This document shows, piece after piece, positions 34,241 through 42,669 of a DNA stretch of 64,000 nucleotides. Source of the DNA: Paenibacillus sp. J31TS4 (GTDB taxonomy: Bacteria; Bacillota; Bacilli; Paenibacillales; NBRC-103111); NCBI RefSeq assembly GCF_018403265.1, contig NZ_BOSI01000002.1, positions 124,001-188,000 of the forward strand, given 5' to 3'. Within the stretch, counting starts at the first letter, position 1; each line of letters starts with the position of its first letter. Made by a program: the position numbers and the translations under genes. The notes beneath the pieces were generated by a model. It was not told the DNA's origin, did not search any database, and saw only the letters and a program-made list of their open reading frames with translations.

Positions 34241-35221
34241 TTGGCAAATAAGCCGGGAACCTCAACGTTCCAAGTTATCGCCCGGGCGTACGGCTGGAAT
34301 TTGGTGGACGTCCGCCCGCTGAGCTCGTATTACAAAAAGGTGGCAGCCTACAGCATGGATACCGAAAGCGGCCGCTATTTCGTCAAGCCGTATCGGGGCT
34401 CAAGCGCTAGGCTGGCTCGTATCGTCCGTTACATGCGCTTGCTCAAGCGGAAAGGCTATCGTCATATGCCCCGCTGGGTGCGGACGACGTCCGGCAAACG
34501 GTGGACCCGGGTGGGAGGACGCCTGTATTACGCCACAGAATGGATCGACGGCCAGCGGTTGGGTGGTCCGGAAGACTACTATCGGCTGGGGCGTGCGCTA
34601 GCTAAGCTGCACAGGCGGACACGGGGGAGGACCGGCAGCCGGGGCACGCTGGCAGCCAAAGCCATCGCGGACTTGAGGAAGCAGCATCTCCGCTTTGCGC
34701 GGGAGCTGGCGTCCGTGTCCGCGCGCAGCACGCCGGCCGGCCGGTGGTTCCGGCAGCACGGCATGCGCTGTCTGGCCGTCAGCCGCCGCGCCTGGAGCCG
34801 TCTCGGGCAAGCCGACATCCGGGCGGAACTGCTCCGAGAGCAAAGATCCCCTTCGCTCATCCACGGGGACATCACCAGCTTCAACGTCCTGCTGACGCAA
34901 CAGCAGCTGTATCTGATCGACTGGGAAATGGCGAAGCCCAAGTCGGCCTATGTGGAGCTGGTCAAGGCGCTGACCAACACGACGGGGTTCTCCATTCCGG
35001 AGATGGCCTCCCTGCTGAGAGGCTATGAGTCCATCCGTCCGCTCCGCAAGTCCCAGCGCAGACTGATCGCCGCCCTTTACAGCGTCCCGAGGGAAGGCTT
35101 CCTCGCTGCGGCAGCCGCCCGCCATTCCTCCTCGCCGGAGGTCTTCCGGATCTTCCGATCGACTTGGAACAGCCGGCTGGCGGCAAACAAATGGATGAAC
35201 CGCTGGGCCAGGCAAGGCTAG
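34241..35221 (+). CDS. CotS-family spore coat protein (kinase-like fold)
   Basis: A 326-residue member of the CotS/YtaA/YutH group, spore-coat proteins with an aminoglycoside-phosphotransferase fold. Visible are the N-lobe lysine in Y-F-V-K-P-Y, E-W-I-D-G-Q-R as hinge, the catalytic-loop-like L-I-H-G-D-I-T-S-F-N-V-L and metal-site Y-L-I-D-W-E-M. The H-G-D and D-W-E residues are kept, so small-molecule kinase activity remains possible. TTG 34241 is preceded by AGGAGG at 9 bases; upstream codons in the same frame are not protein-like and overlap the fnr promoter. Deposited on the spore in the mother cell if the promoter call is right. Confidence 0.8.
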   Translation: MANKPGTSTFQVIARAYGWNLVDVRPLSSYYKKVAAYSMDTESGRYFVKPYRGSSARLARIVRYMRLLKRKGYRHMPRWVRTTSGKRWTRVGGRLYYATEWIDGQRLGGPEDYYRLGRALAKLHRRTRGRTGSRGTLAAKAIADLRKQHLRFARELASVSARSTPAGRWFRQHGMRCLAVSRRAWSRLGQADIRAELLREQRSPSLIHGDITSFNVLLTQQQLYLIDWEMAKPKSAYVELVKALTNTTGFSIPEMASLLRGYESIRPLRKSQRRLIAALYSVPREGFLAAAAARHSSSPEVFRIFRSTWNSRLAANKWMNRWARQG

Positions 35222-35236
35222 AAAGGAGGCGGTCGC

Positions 35237-36139
35237 ATGTCGTTAAGAGAGGCGGTGCGGCGGCAGTATGGCAAGCGGGTCGCTGCATTCGAAAAGTACC
35301 GGGATGTGTATCGGCTGCGTTTGGCCGGACACGGGAACCGCTGCCTGAAGCCGTCCGGCTCGAACGAAAGGGATGCGATTTATCTTTCCCGCGTTTACCG
35401 TCATCTGGCACAGAAAGGATTCAACCGTGGTCCCCGAACCGATCTGACGACAAGGGGGAAGATGTATTTTGAATGGGACGGCACCTACTATATGCTTACG
35501 AAGTGGATCAACGGCCGTCCGCCGAGACTAAAAAAGAAGAAGGAGTGGCGGCAAGCAGTCGCCCTGCTCGCCCGCTTCCATCGTACTGCCGAAGGGCTGG
35601 ACACAGCGGACGCTCCCCCTTCGCGTTTGCGTTATGATGGTCTGCAGCACCAAGTGGAGCAGTATAGGCAGCGACTGGAGAAAGAGCTCAACATCAGCCG
35701 GCTGCTCGCCATGTGTGACCTCGCGGCTGAACGGCTGAACGATCCGCTCGCGAAGGAGGCTGTGCAGAAGGAGAAGGACGCAGGGGCCTTCACGCACGGC
35801 GACTACAATTATCCGAACCTGGTGTTAGATTCCCAGCGGAGACTCCATATGATCGACTTCGAGAACAGCTCCCACTCCCCTCGGATGAGCGACCTTGCCC
35901 ACCTGCTTCACCGCAACTGCGGGTGGGATGCGGAGCGCACTCTCGAGGCTGTCCGGCTGTACCACAAACATCGTCAGCTCAGTATCCAGGACCGTCACCT
36001 GCTCTTTGCGCTGCTCCTGATTCCTTATCCTGTCATCCGTAAGCTCCGGCTCGGCAAGCGGGCGGGGACGGGGCGTATTCCGGTTCCCTCAAGTCAGACT
36101 ATTAACAAGTATGTGAGAGGACTGCGCAAGCTGCTCTGA
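35237..36139 (+). CDS. CotS-family spore coat protein (kinase-like fold)
   Basis: A 300-residue paralogue of the upstream gene, 15 bases downstream with AAAGGAGG before its ATG, so they form an operon. Motifs: L-T-K-W-I-N-G-R at the hinge, F-T-H-G-D-Y-N-Y-P-N-L-V-L as catalytic loop and M-I-D-F-E-N-S-S-H-S-P as metal site. The N-lobe has C-L-K-P-S-G-S-N-E-R in place of F-V-K-P-Y. The basic C-terminus (K-L-R-L-G-K-R-A-G-T-G-R) is typical of coat-associated proteins. The two differ enough that the duplication is old. Confidence 0.8.
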   Translation: MSLREAVRRQYGKRVAAFEKYRDVYRLRLAGHGNRCLKPSGSNERDAIYLSRVYRHLAQKGFNRGPRTDLTTRGKMYFEWDGTYYMLTKWINGRPPRLKKKKEWRQAVALLARFHRTAEGLDTADAPPSRLRYDGLQHQVEQYRQRLEKELNISRLLAMCDLAAERLNDPLAKEAVQKEKDAGAFTHGDYNYPNLVLDSQRRLHMIDFENSSHSPRMSDLAHLLHRNCGWDAERTLEAVRLYHKHRQLSIQDRHLLFALLLIPYPVIRKLRLGKRAGTGRIPVPSSQTINKYVRGLRKLL

Positions 36140-36145
36140 AACAGG

Positions 36146-36173
36146 GCTCCCGGAGTGTCGCATTCCGGGAGCT
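36146..36173 (+). terminator. Terminator after the cotS-like pair
   Basis: GCTCCCGGA (36146-36154) pairs with TCCGGGAGC (36164-36172); no strong T-run follows, so it may be leaky. Confidence 0.55.
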
Positions 36174-36242
36174 TCGCGTCATGACGAGGATGCGGCCGCA
36201 CCGGACAAGCCTATCCTCGGTTCCTTTCTGAGCAGGCTGGTG

Positions 36243-36270
36243 ACCATTGTGAGCGGTGGAGCATATGGTA
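36243..36270 (+). promoter_or_regulatory. Candidate sigma-K promoter for the decapeptide-repeat protein
   Basis: AC (36243-36244), 17 bases, then CATATGGTA (36262-36270), a full match to AC-N16/17-CATANNNTA. It ends 35 bases before the ATG, leaving room for the AGGAAGGAG ribosome binding site. Confidence 0.6.
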
Positions 36271-36305
36271 CACAAGACTAGGCAAATGCAGGAAGGAGTT
36301 TCGCT

Positions 36306-39300
36306 ATGAAGAAGCGCAAGCCATCGACTTCGTCCGCACGGGGACAGAAGGAGCGGGAGCGGGGTACACGGTTGGACGCTAATTTGTTCGAGCTCGGCTG
36401 GATGGATGAGTCGGAGAGGAGCAGGGACAAGAAGGAGGCTAAACAACCGCTTGCTGCTTCTCCCGACAAACAGCCTCTGAAGAAAGAGGCGGAAGAGAAG
36501 AAGAGTCCGGACTCGCCGCGCGGGCGCAGAAGCCGCTTATCGCCCAAGCCGCAGTCGGAACTCTCAGCCAAGTTCGCAGACGGACGGTCGAAGGCCATGC
36601 TGTCAAGCACCGCGTTCGAGGAAATGGAAGGACTGGATGAATACGAAATGTCGCAAGACTTGAATGAACTGGAGGAAGTGAAGGGACTGGATAGGGAGTT
36701 CGCTGAACCGGCTGCCCTGCCTCCTGCTCCCAAACTTGAAGAGAAGGTAACGGGACCTGCCGTTCCGAGGCAGGGGCCGCTTACGGAGAAAGGAACCGAG
36801 CGGGAAGACCAACAAGAGCGCACAGCGCCTCATCCCCTATTGCCTCCCCGCCAAGATCCGGCCGCCATTTTGCAGCGCCGTGATGAAGCGCCGAATACGC
36901 CCATCATCTTCACAGACGATTTGCAGGATGCCTCCGTCACACCCGAGAAGATTGCCAACAAGGCGATCGACTCTTCGAAGATCAAGCCGGGAAGTCTGAC
37001 GGTAGAGACGCTGGCCGATCATGCCGTCTCCGCTGCGAAGCTGCAGGAGAAGGCCGTCACGGCCGCCAAGCTGGCGGAAGGAGCGGTGCAGGAACCTCAT
37101 ATCGCCCCCGGGGCTGTGACGAGCAGCCGACTGCACGATGGAGCTGTCACAGGAGAAAAGCTGGCAGACAACAGCGTAACCTCCTCCAAGCTCGCCAACG
37201 GTACGATCGATTCGACCAAGATTGCGGAAGCGTCCATCGACACCCGCCACCTGCACGAGCAGGCGGTGACGACCGAGCTGCTGCAGGATCAAGCGGTGAC
37301 GGGAGACAAGATCAAGAGCGGCACGATTCAAAGCGTGCATCTGGCCAATCAGATCATCGGTTCCGCCAAGCTGGCGGACAATGCGGTGACGACCGAGAAG
37401 CTGCGCAGCGGGGCGGTGACGACCGAGAAGCTGGGTCTGGAAAGCATCTCGCAGGCGCATCTGCAGCGGGAGGCCGTAAGAAGCCAGCATGTCGCGCCCG
37501 GTACGATCCAGTCCGAGCATCTCCAGCAGGATGCCGTCATTGAATCCAAAATCGCCGAGCACTCCGTCGGTCCTCGTCAATTGCAGGACCGGTCGGTCGG
37601 TACGGAACATCTTCAACCTGGAGCCGTGACGGCCAGGCAGCTCGGGAACGAGGCGGTCCTGTCGGAGAAGCTGGCTCCAGGGGCGGTCGCTTCGCTGCAT
37701 CTGCGCGCCGAATCCGTCGGCAGCAGTCATCTCGTTCAGGCTGCGGTAACGAGCAGCAAGCTCGCGCCGGATGCTGTGCAGACGATCCATTTGGAGGCCA
37801 ACGCCGTTTCGGAGCAGAAGCTGGCGCCCCGCGCCGTCCGTTCGCAGCATCTGGAAGTAAAGACGGTGACGGCCGAGCATCTTGCATCCGCAGCGGTTCA
37901 TGCGGACCATCTGGCCAAGGAATCTGTCACACTGGAGAAGCTGGCCCCGGGTTCAGTTTCGGGCGAAAAGCTCAAGGAAGAGAGCATCGATTCCCATCAT
38001 ATCCGTCCCGATGCGGTAAAAGGGTTCCACCTGCCTTCGGACGTCATCAAGACGTTCCACTTGGACCGGCATGCCGTGACGGGAGAAAAAATTGCGGATC
38101 GCGCCATCGGAACAAACAAGATCAAAGAAGCGTCCATCGGTACCGAGCATCTGACGGACGGCAGCGTGAACAGCCAGAAGCTGTCCCCGCAGTCGGTCAG
38201 CGGGGACCATCTGCAGCAGCGCTCCGTGGAAACGGGTCATCTGGGGCTGCAATCGGTTGGCAAAGAGCATCTGCAAGAGAAGGCGGTTGGTACGGGGACT
38301 ATCCAGGATTATGCCATTACGTCCGCTAAGCTGGCCCCGGGTGCCGTCACGGCCGACAAGCTGGATGTGGAATTCATCAGCGGCAAGCATCTGCGCCCGG
38401 ATGCCGTACAGGATCGTCATCTCCAGGAAGAGGCCGTGCAGGCCCGCCATCTGGGGAAAGGAATCATCGGGACCGAGCATCTGGCTGTCGGTTCGGTCAT
38501 TGCCGAGAAGATTCGGAAGGGAGAAGTGCTTGCCGGCCATCTCGCGAACGAATCGGTCACAAGTGCCAAGCTGGCGCCGGGAGCGGTGGAAAGCCGCCAT
38601 TTGACCGACAGCGCCGTGATCGGGAAGCACCTGGCTGACAAAGCCGTCGCCGAGCTCCATCTTGCCGCGGACGCGGTAACAACCGAAAAGCTGGCCAATT
38701 ACGCGGTGACGGCCGACAAGCTGGCACCGGGATCCGTAACGGCGGAGAAGCTGAATGTCGAATCGGTTACTTCCCAGCACCTCGGGCTTGGAGCCGTCCA
38801 GGAGCATCATTTGGGGGGAGACGTGATTCGATCCCGGCATCTGGGGTTTTCCTCCGTCCGTCAAGAGCATCTGGCTGAGAAAAGTATAGAGACCGCGCAT
38901 ATTTCCTCATTTGCGGTGCAAAATCGGCATTTGGCTGAACAGGCGGTGACGGCCGACAAGCTGGCGCCCGGAAGTGTGACGGCCGACAAGCTCGGCGAGG
39001 AATCGGTAAAGGCGGTTCATCTCACAAACGGAATCGTACACGAGGAGCATCTCGCCGAGGAAGCGGTCCAATCGCGGCATCTCGGAACGGCGGCAATCAA
39101 GCTTTGGCATCTCGCCGAGGAAAGCGTCGGTGCCGGTCAGCTCGCGCCTTATGCGGTGCAAAACGGTCATCTGACGGAGGAAGCGGTAACCAGAGAGAAA
39201 TTGGCTCCGGGCAGCGTAACGGCGGAAAAACTGGGAGCGGAAGCGGTCCGTACCTGGCATCTGGCAGGCGGTATTGTGCGGCAGGAGCATCTCGCCGAAG

Positions 39301-41657
39301 AGGCCGTCCAATCCCGGCATCTTGGAGCGGCGATTATCAAGCAGCAGCATCTCTCCGGGCAAAGTGTAGGGACGGCGCAAATCGTGCCTTCTGCCGTCCA
39401 GTCGGATCACCTCGCGGCAAGCTCGGTGACGGCCGACAAGCTCGCGCCGGAGAGCGTGACGGAGGAGAAGCTCGGCGCGGAATCGGTGCAGACGCGGCAT
39501 CTCGCCAGCGGCATCGTACAGCGGGAGCATCTCGCCGAGGAGTCGGTGGAGTCGCGACATCTGAGCGCGGCGGCCGTGCAGCGGGAGCATCTCGCGGAGG
39601 CGAGCGTAGGCCCCGAGCAGCTCGTGGCGGACGCGGTGCAAGCCGATCACCTCGCGGCAAGCTCGGTGACGGCCGACAAGCTCGCGCCGGAGAGCGTGAC
39701 GGAGGAGAAGCTCGGCGCGGAGTCGGTGCAGTCGCGGCATCTCGCCGGCGGCATCGTAGGGCGGGAGCATCTCGCCGAGGAGGCGGTGGAGTCGCGGCAT
39801 CTGAGCGCGGCAGCCGTGCAGCGGGAGCATCTCGCGGAGGCGAGCGTAGGCCCCGAGCAGCTCGTGGCGGAATCGGTGCATGCCGATCACCTCGCGGCAA
39901 GCTCGGTGACGGCCGACAAGCTCGCGCCGGAGAGCGTAACGGAGGAGAAGCTCGGCGCGGAATCGGTGCAGACGCGGCATCTCGCCGGCGGCATCGTGCA
40001 GCGGGAGCATCTCGCCGAGGAATCGGTGGAGTCGCGGCATCTCGGCGCGGCAGCCGTGCAGCGGGAGCACCTCGCGGAGGCGAGCGTAGGCCCCGAACAG
40101 CTCGTGGCGGACGCGGTGCAAGCCGATCACCTCGCGGCAAGCTCGGTGACGGCTGAGAAGCTCGCGCCGGAGAGCGTGACGGAGGAGAAGCTCGGTGGGG
40201 AATCGGTGCAGACGCGGCATCTCGCCGGCGGCATTGTACAGCGGGAGCATCTCGCTGAGGAGTCGGTGGAGTCGCGGCATCTGAGCGCGGCGGCCGTGCA
40301 GCGGGAGCATCTCGCGGAGGCGAGCGTAGGCCCCGAGCAGCTCGTGGCGGATGCGGTGCAAGCGGATCACCTCGCGGCAAGCTCGGTGACGGCCGACAAG
40401 CTCGCGCCGGAGAGCGTAACAGAGGAGAAGCTCGGCGCGGAATCGGTGCAGTCACGGCATCTCGCAAGAGGGATTGTCGGAGAGGAGCATCTCACCGAGG
40501 AATCGGTGCAGTCGCGGCATCTCGGCGCAGCAGCCGTGCAGCACGAGCATCTCGCGGAGGGCAGCGTAGGGACGCCGCAGCTCCTGCCGGAAGCCGTGCA
40601 GACCGAGCATCTCGGCGAGGCCTCGGTAACGGCCGCCAAGCTGGCGCCGGAGAGCGTCACGGAGACGGCGCTTGCCGACGCCAGCGTAAGCGGGAGGACG
40701 CTTGGCGAAGCCAGCGTGGATGCGCACCATCTGGCGGATGCCGCGGTCACGGCGGAGAAGCTGGCGGACGGTGCCGTCACGGCCGGTAAACTTCAAACCG
40801 ACGCGGTAACCGGCAAGCATATTGGGCCCGGTTCCATCCAGAGCCGCCATATCCGGGAGGGTGTCATTCAGGGACGCCATCTCGAATTCGGCGCAATCGG
40901 CGCGGATCAGCTGGCGGAAGCAAGCGTGTCGGAAAGGATTCTGGCGGCTGAAGCGGTCGGGACGGCGCATCTGGCCGACGAGGCCGTTACGGGGCGGAAG
41001 CTGGCCGCCGAATCGGTGGAAGGCGGCCATCTGGCCGCGGAGGCGGTAGCCTCCCGGCATCTGAAGCCCGGCAGCGTCCAGTTCCGCCATCTGGCGCACG
41101 GATCGGTGACCGGCGAAACGATCGCCTTCGAATCCGTAACCGGCGAGCATCTGGCGGCAGGCTCGATCTTCAGTGAGCATATCCGGCTGCGCTCCGTGAA
41201 GGAGGAGCACCTGGAGACCGAGTCCGTCAACGGCCGGCACCTCAAGCCGGCTTCTGTGCAGGCGGCGCATATTCAACCGGGGGCGATTGGCAGGCATCAC
41301 CTGTCGGAGGAGCTGCTGGAGCTGGCGGACCGGCGGGCAGCCGCTGAGGAGCCGGTGGAGGCCCCTGTGGAGAAGCCAGCGGTCCTTCGGACGACAAGCG
41401 CCCAGGCGAACGCGCTGCAGCAGTTCGGGACGGAGTCGTTTCAATTCAGCGGCAAGGAAAAGATGGTTCAGGTCACGCTGGAGTTTCCTGAACCCTTCGC
41501 GAACGACCAATATGTCCTCGTGGCAACGACCAGCCACTCCGCCTGTTTTGCCGTTCTTAAGGAGCGGCAGCCGGACGGGGCCGTCCTGGAGATCGTTCGC
41601 ACCAAGCCGGCCGGGGACGCCGAAGGCTTCTTCACCTGGATTGCCATCGGCGGGTAA
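36306..41657 (+). CDS. Giant decapeptide-repeat surface protein with W-I-A-I-G-G end (WIAG-tail type)
   Basis: A 1,783-residue protein without signal peptide. Residues 1-205 are highly charged (Lys/Glu/Arg). Residues ~206-1670 consist of roughly 145 tandem 10-residue units of pattern [AS]-V-[TQ]-x-x-[KH]-L-[A]-x-[GES]; two interleaved flavours, one with K-L-A-P-G-S and one with H-L-A-E-E, alternate. The last ~100 residues form a globular beta-rich domain ending F-F-T-W-I-A-I-G-G, resembling proteins called WIAG-tail in Paenibacillus (from memory). Such short V/L-spaced repeats suggest a beta-solenoid or fibre. Context (CotS-like genes before, glycosyltransferases after, sigma-K-like promoter) suggests a spore-surface fibre, perhaps a glycan acceptor. 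That role is inference. Confidence 0.75.
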   Translation: MKKRKPSTSSARGQKERERGTRLDANLFELGWMDESERSRDKKEAKQPLAASPDKQPLKKEAEEKKSPDSPRGRRSRLSPKPQSELSAKFADGRSKAMLSSTAFEEMEGLDEYEMSQDLNELEEVKGLDREFAEPAALPPAPKLEEKVTGPAVPRQGPLTEKGTEREDQQERTAPHPLLPPRQDPAAILQRRDEAPNTPIIFTDDLQDASVTPEKIANKAIDSSKIKPGSLTVETLADHAVSAAKLQEKAVTAAKLAEGAVQEPHIAPGAVTSSRLHDGAVTGEKLADNSVTSSKLANGTIDSTKIAEASIDTRHLHEQAVTTELLQDQAVTGDKIKSGTIQSVHLANQIIGSAKLADNAVTTEKLRSGAVTTEKLGLESISQAHLQREAVRSQHVAPGTIQSEHLQQDAVIESKIAEHSVGPRQLQDRSVGTEHLQPGAVTARQLGNEAVLSEKLAPGAVASLHLRAESVGSSHLVQAAVTSSKLAPDAVQTIHLEANAVSEQKLAPRAVRSQHLEVKTVTAEHLASAAVHADHLAKESVTLEKLAPGSVSGEKLKEESIDSHHIRPDAVKGFHLPSDVIKTFHLDRHAVTGEKIADRAIGTNKIKEASIGTEHLTDGSVNSQKLSPQSVSGDHLQQRSVETGHLGLQSVGKEHLQEKAVGTGTIQDYAITSAKLAPGAVTADKLDVEFISGKHLRPDAVQDRHLQEEAVQARHLGKGIIGTEHLAVGSVIAEKIRKGEVLAGHLANESVTSAKLAPGAVESRHLTDSAVIGKHLADKAVAELHLAADAVTTEKLANYAVTADKLAPGSVTAEKLNVESVTSQHLGLGAVQEHHLGGDVIRSRHLGFSSVRQEHLAEKSIETAHISSFAVQNRHLAEQAVTADKLAPGSVTADKLGEESVKAVHLTNGIVHEEHLAEEAVQSRHLGTAAIKLWHLAEESVGAGQLAPYAVQNGHLTEEAVTREKLAPGSVTAEKLGAEAVRTWHLAGGIVRQEHLAEEAVQSRHLGAAIIKQQHLSGQSVGTAQIVPSAVQSDHLAASSVTADKLAPESVTEEKLGAESVQTRHLASGIVQREHLAEESVESRHLSAAAVQREHLAEASVGPEQLVADAVQADHLAASSVTADKLAPESVTEEKLGAESVQSRHLAGGIVGREHLAEEAVESRHLSAAAVQREHLAEASVGPEQLVAESVHADHLAASSVTADKLAPESVTEEKLGAESVQTRHLAGGIVQREHLAEESVESRHLGAAAVQREHLAEASVGPEQLVADAVQADHLAASSVTAEKLAPESVTEEKLGGESVQTRHLAGGIVQREHLAEESVESRHLSAAAVQREHLAEASVGPEQLVADAVQADHLAASSVTADKLAPESVTEEKLGAESVQSRHLARGIVGEEHLTEESVQSRHLGAAAVQHEHLAEGSVGTPQLLPEAVQTEHLGEASVTAAKLAPESVTETALADASVSGRTLGEASVDAHHLADAAVTAEKLADGAVTAGKLQTDAVTGKHIGPGSIQSRHIREGVIQGRHLEFGAIGADQLAEASVSERILAAEAVGTAHLADEAVTGRKLAAESVEGGHLAAEAVASRHLKPGSVQFRHLAHGSVTGETIAFESVTGEHLAAGSIFSEHIRLRSVKEEHLETESVNGRHLKPASVQAAHIQPGAIGRHHLSEELLELADRRAAAEEPVEAPVEKPAVLRTTSAQANALQQFGTESFQFSGKEKMVQVTLEFPEPFANDQYVLVATTSHSACFAVLKERQPDGAVLEIVRTKPAGDAEGFFTWIAIGG
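39421..40620 (+). repeat. Tandem 240-bp repeats inside the decapeptide-repeat gene
   Basis: Four near-identical 240-bp units start at 39421, 39661, 39901 and 40141, and a fifth diverged one at 40381. Each encodes eight decapeptides. Nucleotide identity is high even at silent positions, so the expansion is recent. Confidence 0.9.
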
Positions 41658-41691
41658 TCCGCGATCCCAATTTAACACGAGTATAGAACGG

Positions 41692-41720
41692 CAGCCTGTC
41701 GAGAATTTCTCGACAGGCTG
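41692..41720 (+). terminator. Terminator after the decapeptide-repeat gene
   Basis: CAGCCTGTCGAGA (41692-41704) pairs perfectly with TCTCGACAGGCTG (41708-41720), then TTTCCC. Confidence 0.8.
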
Positions 41721-41870
41721 TTTCCCGTGTAAGACTGGATGGCACGGATTGGGTATTTCTGTCTTCCTAACGGCTATATGTCCCATCTTCCGGTACAAGT
41801 GCCGTTGCAGAATAAACCAGTATTCATAAAATGGGAGAAAAACTAAGGGCTGCCCTAGGAGTTGAGACGA

Positions 41871-42662
41871 TTGCTCAAAAGGACAAAAACCCGCAACACT
41901 CAGAAACCTAGTGCACTGTTGCGGCGAAGCAACCCTGATCATCCGAAAGTGTCCGTTATCATACCTGTCATGAACGAGAAAAAAACACTGGCTGCTGTCA
42001 TTAGTGAGGCATACAGCATACATCCTCGTACCGAAGTGATCGTGGTGGCCAACGGGTCCAAGGATGGATCTTCGAAAATTGCCGAGTCCATGGGGGCGAG
42101 AGTCTATCATTACGAGGAACCGCTCGGCCACGATGTCGGCAGAAGCATAGGTGCAGAACACGCCAAGGGAGAGATCCTGCTGTTTCTGGACGGGGATATC
42201 GTCATCCCCAAAGAAAAGCTAAAGCCCTTCATCTGGGCGATTCAACGAGGGGCGGATGTGGCACTGAACCGTTACAACGGAGGCGTCAAACGAAAAAAGG
42301 TCCATCCCGTTGTCCTTTCGAAGCATGCCTTCAATGTCATGCTGGGTCATCCCGAGCTGAAAGGAGCGTCCTTGACGGCAATTCCTCACGCTATCAGTAA
42401 AAAGGCCGTAGAGATCATAGGCTCTTCGCTGCTGGCGGTTCCTCCGAAAGCCCAAGCGGCGGCTTTTCTGAAGGGGTTAAAAATTCGCACGCCGATCTTT
42501 GTTGACGTAGGCAAACCCAATCCCTTGAAGAGAGGGCGGCGCGATCCCGTCAAAGCGCTCATTATTGGAGATCATTTGGAGGCCATCCACTGGTACATTC
42601 AACAAACCGATAACCGCGGAGAGATGGCGGACGATAAGAGAATGCGGAAACTAGTGAGGTGA
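41871..42662 (+). CDS. GT2-like glycosyltransferase (GT-A fold)
   Basis: A 263-residue family-2-type glycosyltransferase. N-terminal basic stretch (L-K-R-T-K-T-R-N), then V-S-V-I-I-P-V-M-N-E (nucleotide-binding), V-V-A-N-G-S-K-D-G-S, and the metal-binding D-x-D in L-F-L-D-G-D-I-V-I (~110). The conserved G-H-D-V-G-R-S-I-G-A recurs in the next gene. TTG 41871 has AGGAG at a normal distance; TTG 41862 would overlap it. First of a forward run of five genes ending at 46368. Donor and acceptor unknown. Confidence 0.75.
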   Translation: MLKRTKTRNTQKPSALLRRSNPDHPKVSVIIPVMNEKKTLAAVISEAYSIHPRTEVIVVANGSKDGSSKIAESMGARVYHYEEPLGHDVGRSIGAEHAKGEILLFLDGDIVIPKEKLKPFIWAIQRGADVALNRYNGGVKRKKVHPVVLSKHAFNVMLGHPELKGASLTAIPHAISKKAVEIIGSSLLAVPPKAQAAAFLKGLKIRTPIFVDVGKPNPLKRGRRDPVKALIIGDHLEAIHWYIQQTDNRGEMADDKRMRKLVR

Positions 42663-42669
42663 GGAAGGG

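Noticed and set aside
34741-35215. Minus-strand frame opposite cotS-like genes
   Set aside because: Shadow frame with no ribosome binding site.
38907-40370. Long minus-strand reading frames opposite the repeat protein (also 36837-37910 and 40452-42161)
   Set aside because: They mirror the strongly periodic plus-strand codons and have no ribosome binding site or family motif.
39421-40620. CRISPR-like repetition
   Set aside because: The repeats are contiguous 240-bp coding units without unique spacers and no cas genes are near.
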